Assembly (NCBI GenBank): GCA_023431185.1
Contig: JAEYXS010000090.1
Span: 3,803 to 67,802, forward strand
Origin: Verrucomicrobiota bacterium
Lineage (GTDB): Bacteria > Verrucomicrobiota > Verrucomicrobiia > Limisphaerales > JAEYXS01
Reading direction: 5' to 3'
DNA: 64,000 nucleotides
Position numbers and translations under genes: made by a program
Shown: positions 1 to 9,755 of the stretch, in pieces
Layout of the letters: each line of letters begins with the position of its first letter
Position numbering within the stretch: the stretch's first letter is position 1
Notes under the pieces: model-generated
Database searches by the model: none
Told to the model about the DNA's origin: nothing
The model's input: the letters and a program-made list of their open reading frames with translations, nothing else

Positions 1-637
1 ACGCGATCCCGGTGCCGGCTACCCATCCGTCTATCCCCAAGATGCTGGCTTCCAGCATAAGGTCATCCACTCCCGTGAAGATGGAATAGCGATCGCCGAC
101 GGTGTTGTGCAACTCAGTGATGCGCCGTGGATCACCGGAACTTTCCTTAAGCGCTACAAACCTTTTCTCGTCGGCCAGCTCGGCGAAGAGCGCTGGCGTG
201 ATGTCGTTCGCGTAGCTGATGGGGTTGTTGTAGATCATGATGGGCAACCCGCCACCACACGCTACCGCTCGAAAATAAGTCATGCTCTCACGCGCGTCTC
301 CTTTGTAGCTCATCGGCGGCATGAGCATCACGCCGCTGGCCCCAAGTTTTTCAACGTCACGCACGTAACGTATCGCCGCTGCGGTGCTCGATTCCGCCAC
401 ACCGCTCAGCACGGGTATACGACCGCGAGCGACTTCAACCGCGCACCGCACGACAGCCCGTTTCTCATCGGGGTCCAATGTCTGATTCTCCCCCAGCGAG
501 CCACACATGATGAGCCCCTTGACGCCACTTGCCACCAGTTTCTCCAGGTGACGGGCGGTTGCTGGCAGATCAAGCGATTGATCGCGCTTAAGCTGTGTCG
601 TGCAGGCAGGAAATACACCAGTCCAGTTGGGTTTCAT
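1..637 (-). CDS. DapA-family (dihydrodipicolinate synthase/N-acetylneuraminate lyase superfamily) aldolase or deaminase, 3' end outside window
   Basis: The reverse strand opens at the ATG at 635-637 and stays open to the window edge, giving about 212 residues of a family that is usually near 300. Family motifs are visible: GSLGEN in place of the phosphate/pyruvate-binding GTTGE, the catalytic tyrosine in MIYNNP, and the Schiff-base lysine in FVALKESSGD. Members condense or cleave 2-oxo acids through a lysine imine. The gene lies 66 nt downstream of an enolase-superfamily gene with hydroxyproline-enzyme residues. Because 1-pyrroline-4-hydroxy-2-carboxylate deaminase of hydroxyproline catabolism belongs to the DapA superfamily, that role is a reasonable inference, but a sugar-acid aldolase is also possible. 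It is the last visible gene of the minus-strand operon. I see no clear Shine-Dalgarno sequence. Confidence 0.8.
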   Translation of the reverse strand, partial: MKPNWTGVFPACTTQLKRDQSLDLPATARHLEKLVASGVKGLIMCGSLGENQTLDPDEKRAVVRCAVEVARGRIPVLSGVAESSTAAAIRYVRDVEKLGASGVMLMPPMSYKGDARESMTYFRAVACGGGLPIMIYNNPISYANDITPALFAELADEKRFVALKESSGDPRRITELHNTVGDRYSIFTGVDDLMLEASILGIDGWVAGTGIA

Positions 638-703
638 ATTGTTGAGTTAGTATTGTTAAAACGAAGCAAAGTTACAGCCTTGGAATTGCCATCATTCGAA
701 AGG

Positions 704-1807
704 TTAACGGATTTCAACGACTGGCTCACCCAACACATCCATCTTGGGCACAATGCCCAGACCCAGCTTGGTACTTGCAGCCATACGCCCATTAACTCGC
801 TGCGGTGCACCTTCGGCGGTGCTCACGGTGACGTAACTGTTGAAATCCGTGGTAGTGAATAAGAACTCCGTCGGCGTGCTTTGCGCGAGATGGGCAATGG
901 CAGCCGTGGCGATATCGCCACCCCAGGAATCCTCCAAAGTCATCGCTATGCCCATGCTGACGCACAGATCACGAGCCTGCTTGATCTTGGTGAGCCCACC
1001 CAGCTTGCTGATCTTGAGGTTCACCACATCCATCGCGAGATCGCACTTTGCCCTGAGTAGGATGCCCAGATCGTCAATGTTTTCATCCAGCACGAACGGA
1101 TGCAGAATCTGGCGGCGCACGGCCAGGCATTCCTCGTAGGTGAGGCACGGTTGCTCGATGTAAACGTCGATATCACGCACCGCTTTGGCGACACGGATAG
1201 CCTCATGCTGCACCCAGCCGGTGTTCGCATCCGCCACCAATCGGTCCCCGGGTTGGAGTTTCGCAGAGACGGCGCGGATTCGCTCGATATCAACATCAGG
1301 ATCGCCTCCGACCTTGAGCTGGAATCGTCGATAACCTTCCGCCCGATAACCGGCTACTTTCGCGGCCATCTGCTCTGGTGACTCTTGCGAGATGGCGCGG
1401 TACAGGTGCACATCCTCACCATAGCGCCCGCCCAGCAACTCGCACACCGGCAGCCCGGATGCCTGGCCTAGAATATCCCAACACGCGATGTCGATGCCTG
1501 TTTTCACGTATGGATGCCCCTTCAGGGCCGCATCCATCTTTCTATTCAACTTGCCGAGCTGGCGCGGATCATCACCAAGCAGGTGTGGGCCAAGTTCACG
1601 AAGTCCCGCCCGGACACCTTCAGCATACGCGGGCAAATAGAATGGCCCCAGCGGACACACTTCACCGTGGCCGACCAGTCCGGCATCGGTTTCCACCCTT
1701 ATGATCGTGCTATCGAACACCGTGACAGATTTGCCACCACTCCATTTGTAAGTCTGCTCATGCAATGGCAACTCAACGCGATAAGCCAGGATGCGGGTAA
1801 TTTTCAT
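704..1807 (-). CDS. mandelate racemase/muconate lactonizing enzyme family protein, probable hydroxyproline dehydratase or 2-epimerase
   Basis: This 367-aa protein has the full two-domain enolase-superfamily length. Metal ligands are visible at D193 (VADANTGW), E218 (YIEQPC) and D241 (VLDENID). The two acid/base lysines sit at K165 (FQLKVG) and K265 (NLKISKLGG). A Lys/Lys pair at about these positions is the pattern I associate with cis-3-hydroxy-L-proline dehydratases and hydroxyproline-betaine epimerases of the MR subgroup, so substrate assignment rests on residue pattern. There is no signal peptide, so it should be cytosolic. It sits between a secreted beta-propeller gene 18 nt upstream and the DapA-family gene downstream. 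An acid-sugar dehydratase is the main alternative. Confidence 0.82.
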   Translation of the reverse strand: MKITRILAYRVELPLHEQTYKWSGGKSVTVFDSTIIRVETDAGLVGHGEVCPLGPFYLPAYAEGVRAGLRELGPHLLGDDPRQLGKLNRKMDAALKGHPYVKTGIDIACWDILGQASGLPVCELLGGRYGEDVHLYRAISQESPEQMAAKVAGYRAEGYRRFQLKVGGDPDVDIERIRAVSAKLQPGDRLVADANTGWVQHEAIRVAKAVRDIDVYIEQPCLTYEECLAVRRQILHPFVLDENIDDLGILLRAKCDLAMDVVNLKISKLGGLTKIKQARDLCVSMGIAMTLEDSWGGDIATAAIAHLAQSTPTEFLFTTTDFNSYVTVSTAEGAPQRVNGRMAASTKLGLGIVPKMDVLGEPVVEIR

Positions 1808-1825
1808 TTCTGGGATTTGGTAAAC

Positions 1826-3307
1826 TCAAGGTTTAGGAATCTCATTCAAAGTGTAGTAGGCGCGATCGTGCAGCAGCGCTTCGCCATCCGTAGATTTGAC
1901 TTCACTCACGCGGAAATCATGAACGTGCCCTTTGACCAGTCCATCGATGCGCAACCTGACGATCATGCCATCGCCTGACACTTCGGCTGATTTCATCTTC
2001 GGCTTCGTGTGATCCACCTCGGGACTGCCGTAACCTACTTGATAGATGTGCGTGTAAGTCTCCAGCTGGTAATTCTCAAGGCGAGCAGCGGCCGCTTTGT
2101 CCGCGGCTTTCGTGAAACGCAAAACGAAACCATCAGCTCGTGCACTGATGTCCAGGATTTCAAATGGCATGCGTCCGGTCCAATCGAGCCGTTGCAAGAG
2201 ATTGTCCTTCAACCCACGCACGGGCCAACCACGGTTCGTTCCACCCGTGATAAGCCTTCCCTGAGGAGTGAAATGCACCGCGAGAATCCCTGTGCCCAGT
2301 CCTTCGCGAAATGGATAACAGGCTCCCTGCCAGACGCCGTTCACCTTTTCAGTGGTCGCTCTCATCACGAAACCCAAGCTGAAGTCACCTACGAAAATCT
2401 GGTTATCGAAAGGCCCGAACTTGCCAGCCGAGCGATTGACCTCAAAGGCGGAGATCGAGCGACCCATTTTCTTGTAAGGGAACACCACGGCGTAAGGCAC
2501 CAATTCCTTCACTCTTGCGCGTTCTGTTTCCATGCGCGAAGGTGTTTTGGGCATCACCGGAGCCGGCCCAAGCTCAGGGGCGAATGGATACCAATTGAAA
2601 CTGACCGGATGCCCCATGAACCCACCGGCTTTCACATGCTTGAGCGAACAAGCGCCATTCCAAGGCCCCTGGCTTTCGACATAGAACATCTCGCCGTGCT
2701 CGTTGGGCCCGATGCCCAGCGGACTGCGCAATCCGCTGCAGTAGGGGATCGTTTTCCCATCAGGTGAGATTTTCAGAACCCAGCCCCGGAACTTGGCTTT
2801 GGAGTTGTAGGATTCCGAGAGTCCCAGCGCGACAAACAGATTGCCCTCGGCATCAAGTGGTGAACCAAAGGCAAACTCATGATAGTGGCCGAAGCCCCAT
2901 CCATCGCTCAGTGTTTCGAAACGATCTGCCTTTCCATCACCATTGCTGTCGCGGACACGTGTCACCTCAGTGGCTTGAGTCACATAGTAGATTCCATCGC
3001 GATAGCTCAGGCCGAATATCTCATCCATCCCCTCGGCGAATCGCTGCACTTTCGGGATCGGGTGCTCATCGTCAAGGCCGCTGAAGATAAGGATTTCTCC
3101 GCGCCTCGTGCCCACAGCGATGCGACCGTCCGGCAAGGTGACGAAGCAGCCTGATTCGAGATAAACCCCCTCAGGCATCGGGATATCTGTTATCCGATAA
3201 TAGGCCTCCTCCCTTTCCGCAGTGCCCCAAGCGTCGCCGAAATCCTCTGCCGAATAGAGGTTCGCGGCTCCCGCTAAAAAGAAGAATATGGCGGAAAGAA
3301 TCCTCAT
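1826..3307 (-). CDS. exported beta-propeller protein, sorbosone/glucose dehydrogenase-like
   Basis: This 493-aa protein has an N-terminal signal peptide (MRILSAIFFFLAGAANLYSA). Its blade-like repeats resemble soluble PQQ glucose/sorbosone dehydrogenase propellers: LPDGRIAVGTRRGEI, DSNGDGKADRFE, FGSPLDAEGNLFVALG, SGLRSPLGIGPNEHGEMF and NRGWP near the end. The DxNxDGxxD stretch could bind calcium. The last 110 residues form a separate beta-rich segment. The ATG overlaps the stop of the upstream pentaheme cytochrome gene by 4 nt, so the two are probably translationally coupled and may act as a periplasmic oxidase/electron-acceptor pair. Such pairs are frequent in PVC bacteria, but their substrates are mostly unknown. 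I could not verify the PQQ-binding residues. Confidence 0.72.
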   Translation of the reverse strand: MRILSAIFFFLAGAANLYSAEDFGDAWGTAEREEAYYRITDIPMPEGVYLESGCFVTLPDGRIAVGTRRGEILIFSGLDDEHPIPKVQRFAEGMDEIFGLSYRDGIYYVTQATEVTRVRDSNGDGKADRFETLSDGWGFGHYHEFAFGSPLDAEGNLFVALGLSESYNSKAKFRGWVLKISPDGKTIPYCSGLRSPLGIGPNEHGEMFYVESQGPWNGACSLKHVKAGGFMGHPVSFNWYPFAPELGPAPVMPKTPSRMETERARVKELVPYAVVFPYKKMGRSISAFEVNRSAGKFGPFDNQIFVGDFSLGFVMRATTEKVNGVWQGACYPFREGLGTGILAVHFTPQGRLITGGTNRGWPVRGLKDNLLQRLDWTGRMPFEILDISARADGFVLRFTKAADKAAAARLENYQLETYTHIYQVGYGSPEVDHTKPKMKSAEVSGDGMIVRLRIDGLVKGHVHDFRVSEVKSTDGEALLHDRAYYTLNEIPKP

Positions 3308-5538
3308 GGCTTTTCGATCAAGTGGTATTCAATTTCAATAGGACCAGAAACTGGCAACAGTAACTCCTGCACGCCCTCTATGTTGCGGACGACCCCACTT
3401 TGCGACATGCGCAAAAGCAGTTTCCCGCCGATCTCATACTCGCCCTCGCCACGGGCTCGTATGGATTTGTCTGCTGCCGCGCGAAAATAGAGGTCCTTCG
3501 GCAAGGATTCCTTCCAGACGTTGAGCTGTCGTGTTAAGTGCGGTTTTCCTCCATCCCTCTTGGTGTCCTTGAAATAATCTTCCACCTCGAGATTACCGAT
3601 TTTATAGCGGAATGCAGGACGTTCCAAAGCATCCAAGGTGTAGCCCTCAAAAGAACTTTCCAGACCTGTTGTAGCTACGTTAGTAGGCCAACTGACGTTC
3701 AGAGTCTCAAGCACTGCGAACTCCGGTCCCTGCGGGAATATCACTGTATCCTTGCCAAGTATCCGCGCTTGGCCAGCGCCTTGACCGCGCCAAAGACTTG
3801 AGGCCTCGATAAATCCTCCTGTCCAGATGGAGGCGAGACGCAGCATTTCCGCATCAAACGATAGATTGATACCCGCAGGATAGCCGACACCAATGCCTCG
3901 TTTGCCGATGCCCGGATAAGCGCGGCGCAGCAAGATCGCCTTTTTATCAGCCAACAGCATCAACGGTTCCAAGACCAATCCCTGAGGTTCGCGCGCATTC
4001 GGACCTTGTGAAAGGTATTGCCATATCGCGGAGCGCTGCTGTGCCGGATCGCCGCCGAGGATGTTAGTCAGCGGCGATTTCCCATCGGGCCAGAAGGAAG
4101 GCATTATGGTCAATGGCGAGAACTGCTGTGGATTGGCCAGATACTGATGAAACCAGTTCTCCTCCAACCTGTCGGCCATGCTCATCAGATCAACCGCCCG
4201 GATCGCCGCCTCGCTTTTTCCGCGAAAGGTATGGCAAGCGACGCAGTTGAACGCTTTGTTCCCCGTGAGTTCACGCCCAAGCTCATGCGGTTTCTTGGAT
4301 TCCTCAATCGCGGCAAACTGTGCCCGCGGGATCCTATCAAGTTCTTTGAGCTGCGCTGCCAATGCTTCGGCATTCTTGGCGCCAAACTTTGGCATCCGGG
4401 TGTTGAGATACGGACGCACAGACGCTCCATTGACGACGACATCCCGCAGCCAGTCTGCCTTCAGCTTGGCCCCCACACCGGTCAATGCCGGTGGTAAACG
4501 ACCTTGCTCACCCAAATTCTCGTCACGGCCGGTGAAGTAAACATTCCGTTCAGCCGCTATCCCACCCATTTCCCCGCGTTGATGACAAGCGAGACAATTC
4601 ATCCGGGTGAGCGTTAGGGCAACCTGATCAGACGTAGAAACTTTTTCAAACGCACCGGTAACGGCTAGACGGAGTGCCTTACGCTGCTCGTCTGAGAGCG
4701 CATACTTCGGCCAAGATCCTGTCTCGAGCGAGAGGCAACCGCGTTCGGAGCGGACTTTGCTGATAGCGGGCAATCCCGAGGGTTGCGATCCGCTCTCACC
4801 CGTAGCATGGCAATTATTGCATCGATGCTGGGTGAATAACCTCTTCCCGTCTGCGACAAGCTTTTGATCCAGCTTGAAACCAGTGCCTAAGCCCGTCTGT
4901 TTTCGCAGCAGGTAACTGGCAATATGCTCGGCCTCGAAATGATCGAGTTTCAAGTCGGGCATCCTGCCACCATGTCGAACAGCCAGGGGTTCCTCCAAGA
5001 ACTTGGTCAGACTGGCAACCGAATACTTTTCCTCGAGAGGTCCGAGCGGCACGGAATCCTGAATCACTGACTCAGGAGAATGGCACGCCACGCAACCGAC
5101 GGAGTGATAAAGCTTCTTACCCCGCTCAATGGCGCCTGCCTTTGGCGGGACAAATGTCACTGCTGGACCTCCAAGGCTGGCCAGATAATGCGCCAGTGCT
5201 CGCGCGGTTTCCGTACGTTGCGTTGGCGAGAGATGCCCAAGCACATCCGGCATAGTCGTTCCTGGCTTTACCGCGGAAGGTTCGGCGATGAACTTGAGCA
5301 GATGATCCCCAGCCACACGCGCGCCGACTGAAGATAAATCGGGGCCCGGCTTGGCAGCGAGCGTGCCCTCGGTGGAAGTATGACAGGCAGTGCAACCTAG
5401 TTCGCTCAATAGCACCTTGCCGTGAAGCTGCGGCGACATCTGCGTGTTCCCCGCGAGTCCGGGAATGAACGGATGTGCTCCGCTGCTAAAAGGTATCGCA
5501 ATCGAGCAAATCAGCACTATGGCATTGCTAAGTCGCAT
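3304..5538 (-). CDS. exported pentaheme c-type cytochrome
   Basis: This 744-aa protein has a signal peptide and five CXXCH haem-attachment motifs: C49-H53 (CTACH), C149-H153 (CVACH), C240-H244 (CNNCH), C315-H319 (CLACH) and C432-H436 (CVACH). Methionine-containing segments such as TTMPDVLG, GRMPDL and TRMPKFG after the motifs look like distal haem ligands. The C-terminal 230 residues lack haem motifs and appear beta-rich. It is probably periplasmic and passes electrons from the propeller protein encoded immediately downstream, whose start codon overlaps this stop (ATGA). The gene follows the SASA esterase gene after a 19-nt gap. The substrate oxidised is unknown. Confidence 0.85.
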   Translation of the reverse strand: MRLSNAIVLICSIAIPFSSGAHPFIPGLAGNTQMSPQLHGKVLLSELGCTACHTSTEGTLAAKPGPDLSSVGARVAGDHLLKFIAEPSAVKPGTTMPDVLGHLSPTQRTETARALAHYLASLGGPAVTFVPPKAGAIERGKKLYHSVGCVACHSPESVIQDSVPLGPLEEKYSVASLTKFLEEPLAVRHGGRMPDLKLDHFEAEHIASYLLRKQTGLGTGFKLDQKLVADGKRLFTQHRCNNCHATGESGSQPSGLPAISKVRSERGCLSLETGSWPKYALSDEQRKALRLAVTGAFEKVSTSDQVALTLTRMNCLACHQRGEMGGIAAERNVYFTGRDENLGEQGRLPPALTGVGAKLKADWLRDVVVNGASVRPYLNTRMPKFGAKNAEALAAQLKELDRIPRAQFAAIEESKKPHELGRELTGNKAFNCVACHTFRGKSEAAIRAVDLMSMADRLEENWFHQYLANPQQFSPLTIMPSFWPDGKSPLTNILGGDPAQQRSAIWQYLSQGPNAREPQGLVLEPLMLLADKKAILLRRAYPGIGKRGIGVGYPAGINLSFDAEMLRLASIWTGGFIEASSLWRGQGAGQARILGKDTVIFPQGPEFAVLETLNVSWPTNVATTGLESSFEGYTLDALERPAFRYKIGNLEVEDYFKDTKRDGGKPHLTRQLNVWKESLPKDLYFRAAADKSIRARGEGEYEIGGKLLLRMSQSGVVRNIEGVQELLLPVSGPIEIEYHLIEKP

Positions 5539-5557
5539 AACGGTTGGCTCAATGGAC

Positions 5558-6778
5558 CTAACGTTTCAGTAGCACATCCGCAAAAGCTTGGCCCATCAGT
5601 GCAAAAGTCTTGGCACAGCCGAGGTAGTGGTAACCTTGGTTCGATGCTCCCCGGGTCCACAAAGCAGCTTCCTTGGGGGTGATCAGCTCAGTTTCGAATT
5701 TCTTCATATATTCCCGCTGCTCGGCGTCGGTCATTTTACCGTCCTTGTTGGGAGTGTTCTTACCTTTGTTGCGCAGCTGTCGGGCCATCTCCGAGACTTT
5801 TGCTCTTTTCTCATCTATGGCCGCCAGTTCGTCCGACCAGAATGGCGCGGTCTGCACCGCGAACACGTTACCTTTGAACTCAGGCAACGCTGCCGGAGCC
5901 GCCATGGCCTTGCGAAATTCCAAGGTTTGCACATTCGCTTTCTCACCACCTACGCCTAACACGCCGATGACAAAGGGCATCCGCGGTGCGTTAAGTTCTT
6001 TTCGGACATCCCGGATGAAGTGAGCCATCACCTCGCTGTAAGCCGCATAACCACCCGGTTGAGTGCGGTTCGGATAAGTCCCGGAATCCACCAGATCATT
6101 CCAGCCTTGTAACCAGACGAAGCCGGCCAGTTCATAGCCTTGCTTGGAATCATACTCGGGGCAGACGCGCTTGATGTCTGCCAGCACGGTTTTCACATGT
6201 TGAACCATCAGGCGGTAGTAATGACCGGTTTCTTTTTGTTTGGCCGCCTTCATCTCCTCCACGTTCTTCCCCTGATTCTTGAAAGTAGCGAGCTGCGTCT
6301 CGTTGAAAACATACGGCCCGGCGCTTGGAGAGCGAAAGTCCGTGTTCAAACTCTTGCCGCCCCATGCCGTTTTTATGATCAGCACTGGCTCTTCAAACGC
6401 CTCGTCCATGGTGATGCCGAATGTGAACTCAGGGCCGATCTTGCCACCGTCTTCCGCCGGGTTGCGCCGGGAGCCGTAACCTGCCGTAAGCTTGCCAAAG
6501 CCCTCGCCGTTCTTGTCTCCTCCGCCCGTGAAATAGCTGATGTATGCGTTTTCGCACACACGGGGCTTCCCATCCGAGCCGCGCATTTTCTTTAGCAATG
6601 GCGCAGTGGCCGGATCGTCTCCGATGTAATCGAAAGTCTCGATCTTCGCATGACCTTCCATGTTGGACTGCCCGGCCAGGATGAACACTTTGACGGGCTT
6701 TGCCTCTGCACACACAGTCAGCGCTTCAACCAGCACCAAGGCGAATGCCAGGATTGATGCTTGTGCTAATGATTTCAT
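5558..6778 (-). CDS. secreted sialate O-acetylesterase-like (SASA, SGNH-fold) carbohydrate esterase
   Basis: The chosen ATG at 6778 gives a 406-aa protein with a signal peptide (MKSLAQASILAFALVLVEAL). An in-frame GTG at 6811 overlaps the upstream sulfatase stop as GTGA, but it would place 11 extra residues before the signal sequence. The block AGQSNMEG holds the nucleophile S38. LQGWNDL is the conserved SASA segment, and GYHYLG near the C-terminus supplies the likely catalytic histidine. The family removes O-acetyl groups from sialic acids or plant and algal polysaccharides. Between two sulfatases and a cytochrome, it probably deacylates the same polymer. Plain xylan acetylesterase activity is an alternative. 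Confidence 0.83.
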   Translation of the reverse strand: MKSLAQASILAFALVLVEALTVCAEAKPVKVFILAGQSNMEGHAKIETFDYIGDDPATAPLLKKMRGSDGKPRVCENAYISYFTGGGDKNGEGFGKLTAGYGSRRNPAEDGGKIGPEFTFGITMDEAFEEPVLIIKTAWGGKSLNTDFRSPSAGPYVFNETQLATFKNQGKNVEEMKAAKQKETGHYYRLMVQHVKTVLADIKRVCPEYDSKQGYELAGFVWLQGWNDLVDSGTYPNRTQPGGYAAYSEVMAHFIRDVRKELNAPRMPFVIGVLGVGGEKANVQTLEFRKAMAAPAALPEFKGNVFAVQTAPFWSDELAAIDEKRAKVSEMARQLRNKGKNTPNKDGKMTDAEQREYMKKFETELITPKEAALWTRGASNQGYHYLGCAKTFALMGQAFADVLLKR

Positions 6779-6807
6779 GCTTAGTTTCTGTTGAAATTTA
6801 TCCAAGG

Positions 6808-8205
6808 TCACTCGGCTTGTTTCTTTTTCTTCTTGTCGGCTTTCTTTTCACCTTCATTGCTTTGCTTCCACCAGTCCGGGCCTTCGGCTTCTATCTCGGT
6901 GTTCAGTTTGATCAGGGCTGTTTTCAGTTCAGCCAACTTTCCTGGCTGGGCCGAGCTGAGATCGTTCTTTTCCTGTGGATCACCCTTAAGGTCGTAGATC
7001 TCAAACTGCGTAAGCTTTTCGTCGGCGAGAATCTTCCAATCCCCGATACGCATGGCCGTTTTCAGCGGCCCGGGCGCGATGGCGCAACGCCAATAAAGAG
7101 GCCGTGCCCGCTCAACCGCCCGGCTTTCAATTGCAGCTAGTAAATTACCACCGTCCAAGACTCGATCCGTTGGCAACTTAGCTCCAGCGATTCCGACGGC
7201 AGTCACGAAAATGTCTGAACCGATGACCGGCACATCGCTCGTCGTGCCCGGCATCGTCTTGCCTGGCCAGCGAACGATGCCAGGGACGCGGATGCCTCCT
7301 TCATAAACGGCCCGCTTGCGACCGCGCAGGCCACCCGTTGAGCCACGGCCTTGAGACTTGATGCCGTCACCCTCGGGGCCGTTGTCGGAGGTGAAGAAAA
7401 TCACCGTGTTGTCGGTGAGCTTCAGCTCATCCAGTGTCCGCATCAGCTTGCCGAACGCATGATCCATTTGAGTGACATTGGCGTGATGCTCGCGCTGTAC
7501 GTCATCGGTCAAATCCGGGTATTTGGCCTTAAATTCGGGCGACGCCTTGATCGGGTAATGCGGTTCGTGGGTCCATACCGACAAAAAGAACGGCTTCGAT
7601 TTGTCGCGATGATCCTTCAGCCAGGTGGTCGCCTCATCGACGATCAGCGGCGCGGAATAGCCTTTGAGTTCGCCGACTGGCTTGCCATTGCGTACGAAGT
7701 TGTTGGGATTCTCATGGCTGGGCGCTGCGTTGTTTTGCGTCGCCAGCCACCAGTCGTAGCCGTGGTCGTTCGGCTGTGGTTGCGTCGGTTTGTTAAAATG
7801 TCCGTTGAGATGCCACTTGCCGACATGGCACGTGGCATAACCCTGTTCTTTGAGCAATTTTGGCAGCGCGATTTCACTCGCACGCAGATGAATCTCGCGG
7901 CCTTCGGGAATCCAGTTGAAGACGCCATTTCGATACGGCGTCCGCCCGGTGAGAATCGCTGACCGCGATGGACTGCACACTGCGCTGGACGAATAAAATT
8001 GCGTGAACCGTGTGCTTTGCCCGGCAAATGCATCAAGATTCGGGGTCTGAATGATCGGATGGCCATAGCAACCCAGATCGCCATAACCCAGATCATCAGC
8101 CAAAAAAACGACGATATTGGGCTTCTGTTTCGGCGCTTCGGCGGCATGCAGAGAGCCAAGCGAAGCAAGTAACAGAGTAGCAAAGATGGAAAGTCTGAGT
8201 TTCAT
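6808..8205 (-). CDS. secreted formylglycine-dependent sulfatase
   Basis: This 465-aa family S1 sulfatase carries a signal peptide ending near LHAAEA. Metal ligands lie in the ADDLGYGD segment (DD at 37-38). C77 in CSPSR is the cysteine converted to formylglycine, followed by AILTGRTP. Further active-site blocks are VGKWHLNGH, THEPHYP and TSDNGPEGDG, with the lysine block RGRKRAVYEGG. The N-terminal half resembles N-acetylgalactosamine-6-sulfatase-type enzymes, but the substrate cannot be read from sequence. The C-terminal tail is lysine-rich. Its ATG overlaps the stop of the other sulfatase gene by 4 nt. Activity needs a formylglycine-generating enzyme or anaerobic maturase, which is not encoded in the window. 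Confidence 0.92.
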   Translation of the reverse strand: MKLRLSIFATLLLASLGSLHAAEAPKQKPNIVVFLADDLGYGDLGCYGHPIIQTPNLDAFAGQSTRFTQFYSSSAVCSPSRSAILTGRTPYRNGVFNWIPEGREIHLRASEIALPKLLKEQGYATCHVGKWHLNGHFNKPTQPQPNDHGYDWWLATQNNAAPSHENPNNFVRNGKPVGELKGYSAPLIVDEATTWLKDHRDKSKPFFLSVWTHEPHYPIKASPEFKAKYPDLTDDVQREHHANVTQMDHAFGKLMRTLDELKLTDNTVIFFTSDNGPEGDGIKSQGRGSTGGLRGRKRAVYEGGIRVPGIVRWPGKTMPGTTSDVPVIGSDIFVTAVGIAGAKLPTDRVLDGGNLLAAIESRAVERARPLYWRCAIAPGPLKTAMRIGDWKILADEKLTQFEIYDLKGDPQEKNDLSSAQPGKLAELKTALIKLNTEIEAEGPDWWKQSNEGEKKADKKKKKQAE

Positions 8206-9755
8206 TTGGTAATTGTTTTCACAGGTCGGCTTCGCCCGGAAGCTTTCGATTGATCGAGCAAATCTTTGAGCTCTTTAGCGATTTCAGGTCGCTCAAGAAT
8301 CAAGTTCTTCGTTTCTCCAGGGTCTGCCTCCAAGTCATAGAGCTGTCCAATGGCATCCTTGACGGCTTCGGGTAGGGCAAAGGGGTTCATTTCTCCAGCA
8401 GCGTAATTGTTTCCACCGGAACCGGGATGGTCGAGATACTTCCATTTATCACGGCGGATAGCGAGTGTGCGCAAACCACCGAAAGCTTGTGTGAGCAGAT
8501 ATGGCCGCCCCACTTTGGCTTGGTTATCAAGCAGTGTCGGCAGAAGGTTAAAACTGTCCTCCGCGGCATCATCAGGCATTTTTGCCCCTGTGATAGCCGC
8601 GGCCGTGGCCATGATGTCCGTCAAGCTGACAGGTTGCGAATTGGTCGTTCCCGGTTTGATCTGGCCGGGCCAGTGAGCAATGAATGGCACGCGATGTCCG
8701 CCTTCCCATTGATCACGTTTCACACCACGCCATGGGCGAGCCCCATCATGTCCATGATTCGCACGCATATGAACTACGCTCGTGACTTCCGGGCCATTGT
8801 CACTGCTCAGAATGATCAATGTGTTATCAGCAAGGCCAAGCTTGCGCAGAGTAGCCATGAGTTCTCCGACAATATGATCGAACTCAAAGATGAAATCGCC
8901 ATGCGGACCCGCCTTGGTCTTGCCCTTGAATTGCGGTGCGGCGAAGGAGGGCAGGTGAACCGCCTGCGTAGCGTGATAGAGGAAAAATGGCTTGCCGGGA
9001 GACCGCCGGGCATGCTCTTCCAGAAACTGCTGGCTCTTCTTGAGGAACACCATGTCCAGTTCCTCCATCGGGAAATTAGTGGCAATCAGCCCACCTCGAC
9101 AGTCATTGGCGTAAGGGTGCTTCGGTAACAAACTCCGATCAATTGGTGCGATCGGCGGGACAGGGATGCGATCGCCTTCAATGAAAGCATACAGCCAGTC
9201 CGTACTTGGGCAGCAAGCGGTGCCGAAGAAACTGTTGAAGCCGTGATCAAGCGGTCCGCCTTCAATACGGCGGGAGTAATCGATTCGCCGCACCGCCTCC
9301 AAACTTCCCTGATTGATCGGTTCACCTGCCTGGTCACGAAACGTCAAACCGACATGCCATTTGCCAACCGCAGCAGTTTCATAACCGCGCTGACGCAGCA
9401 TGGCTGGCAGCGTCAACCGCCCCGTTGCAATGAGAGATGGCCCGCCAGCACCCGTAAAAACCGTGCCTCCACGTGGCACGCGAAATGCCATCTGTCCGGT
9501 CATCAAACTGTAACGGGTCGGCGTGCAAACGGTAGCCGGGCTATGAGCATCCGTGAACCGCATGCCCTCGCGCGCCAGCCGGTCGAGATTAGGCGTGGCG
9601 ACTTTCGACTGGTCATTGTAGCAACGCAGATCACCGTAACCGAGGTCATCGGCAAGGATGAGTAGGATGTTGGGCCGGGACGGCTCTGCCGCAGCCAGCG
9701 ACAAAGTCGCCAGCACGAACGACAGCAGCAATAAGGGCTTCCAACCGGATCTCAT
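8202..9755 (-). CDS. secreted formylglycine-dependent sulfatase
   Basis: This 517-aa sulfatase has a signal peptide ending around LAAAEP. It shows the metal-binding ADDLGYGD block, C77 in CTPTR followed by YSLMTGQ, AVGKWHVG, a histidine block (HATQAVHLPS) and SSDNGPEV. The CTPTR form of the motif is the arylsulfatase A-like variant and differs from the CSPSR of its neighbour, so the two probably remove different sulfate esters. The start overlaps the stop of the metallopeptidase-like gene by 4 nt, and the end overlaps the next sulfatase start by 4 nt, which makes strict co-expression likely. Confidence 0.92.
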   Translation of the reverse strand: MRSGWKPLLLLSFVLATLSLAAAEPSRPNILLILADDLGYGDLRCYNDQSKVATPNLDRLAREGMRFTDAHSPATVCTPTRYSLMTGQMAFRVPRGGTVFTGAGGPSLIATGRLTLPAMLRQRGYETAAVGKWHVGLTFRDQAGEPINQGSLEAVRRIDYSRRIEGGPLDHGFNSFFGTACCPSTDWLYAFIEGDRIPVPPIAPIDRSLLPKHPYANDCRGGLIATNFPMEELDMVFLKKSQQFLEEHARRSPGKPFFLYHATQAVHLPSFAAPQFKGKTKAGPHGDFIFEFDHIVGELMATLRKLGLADNTLIILSSDNGPEVTSVVHMRANHGHDGARPWRGVKRDQWEGGHRVPFIAHWPGQIKPGTTNSQPVSLTDIMATAAAITGAKMPDDAAEDSFNLLPTLLDNQAKVGRPYLLTQAFGGLRTLAIRRDKWKYLDHPGSGGNNYAAGEMNPFALPEAVKDAIGQLYDLEADPGETKNLILERPEIAKELKDLLDQSKASGRSRPVKTITK

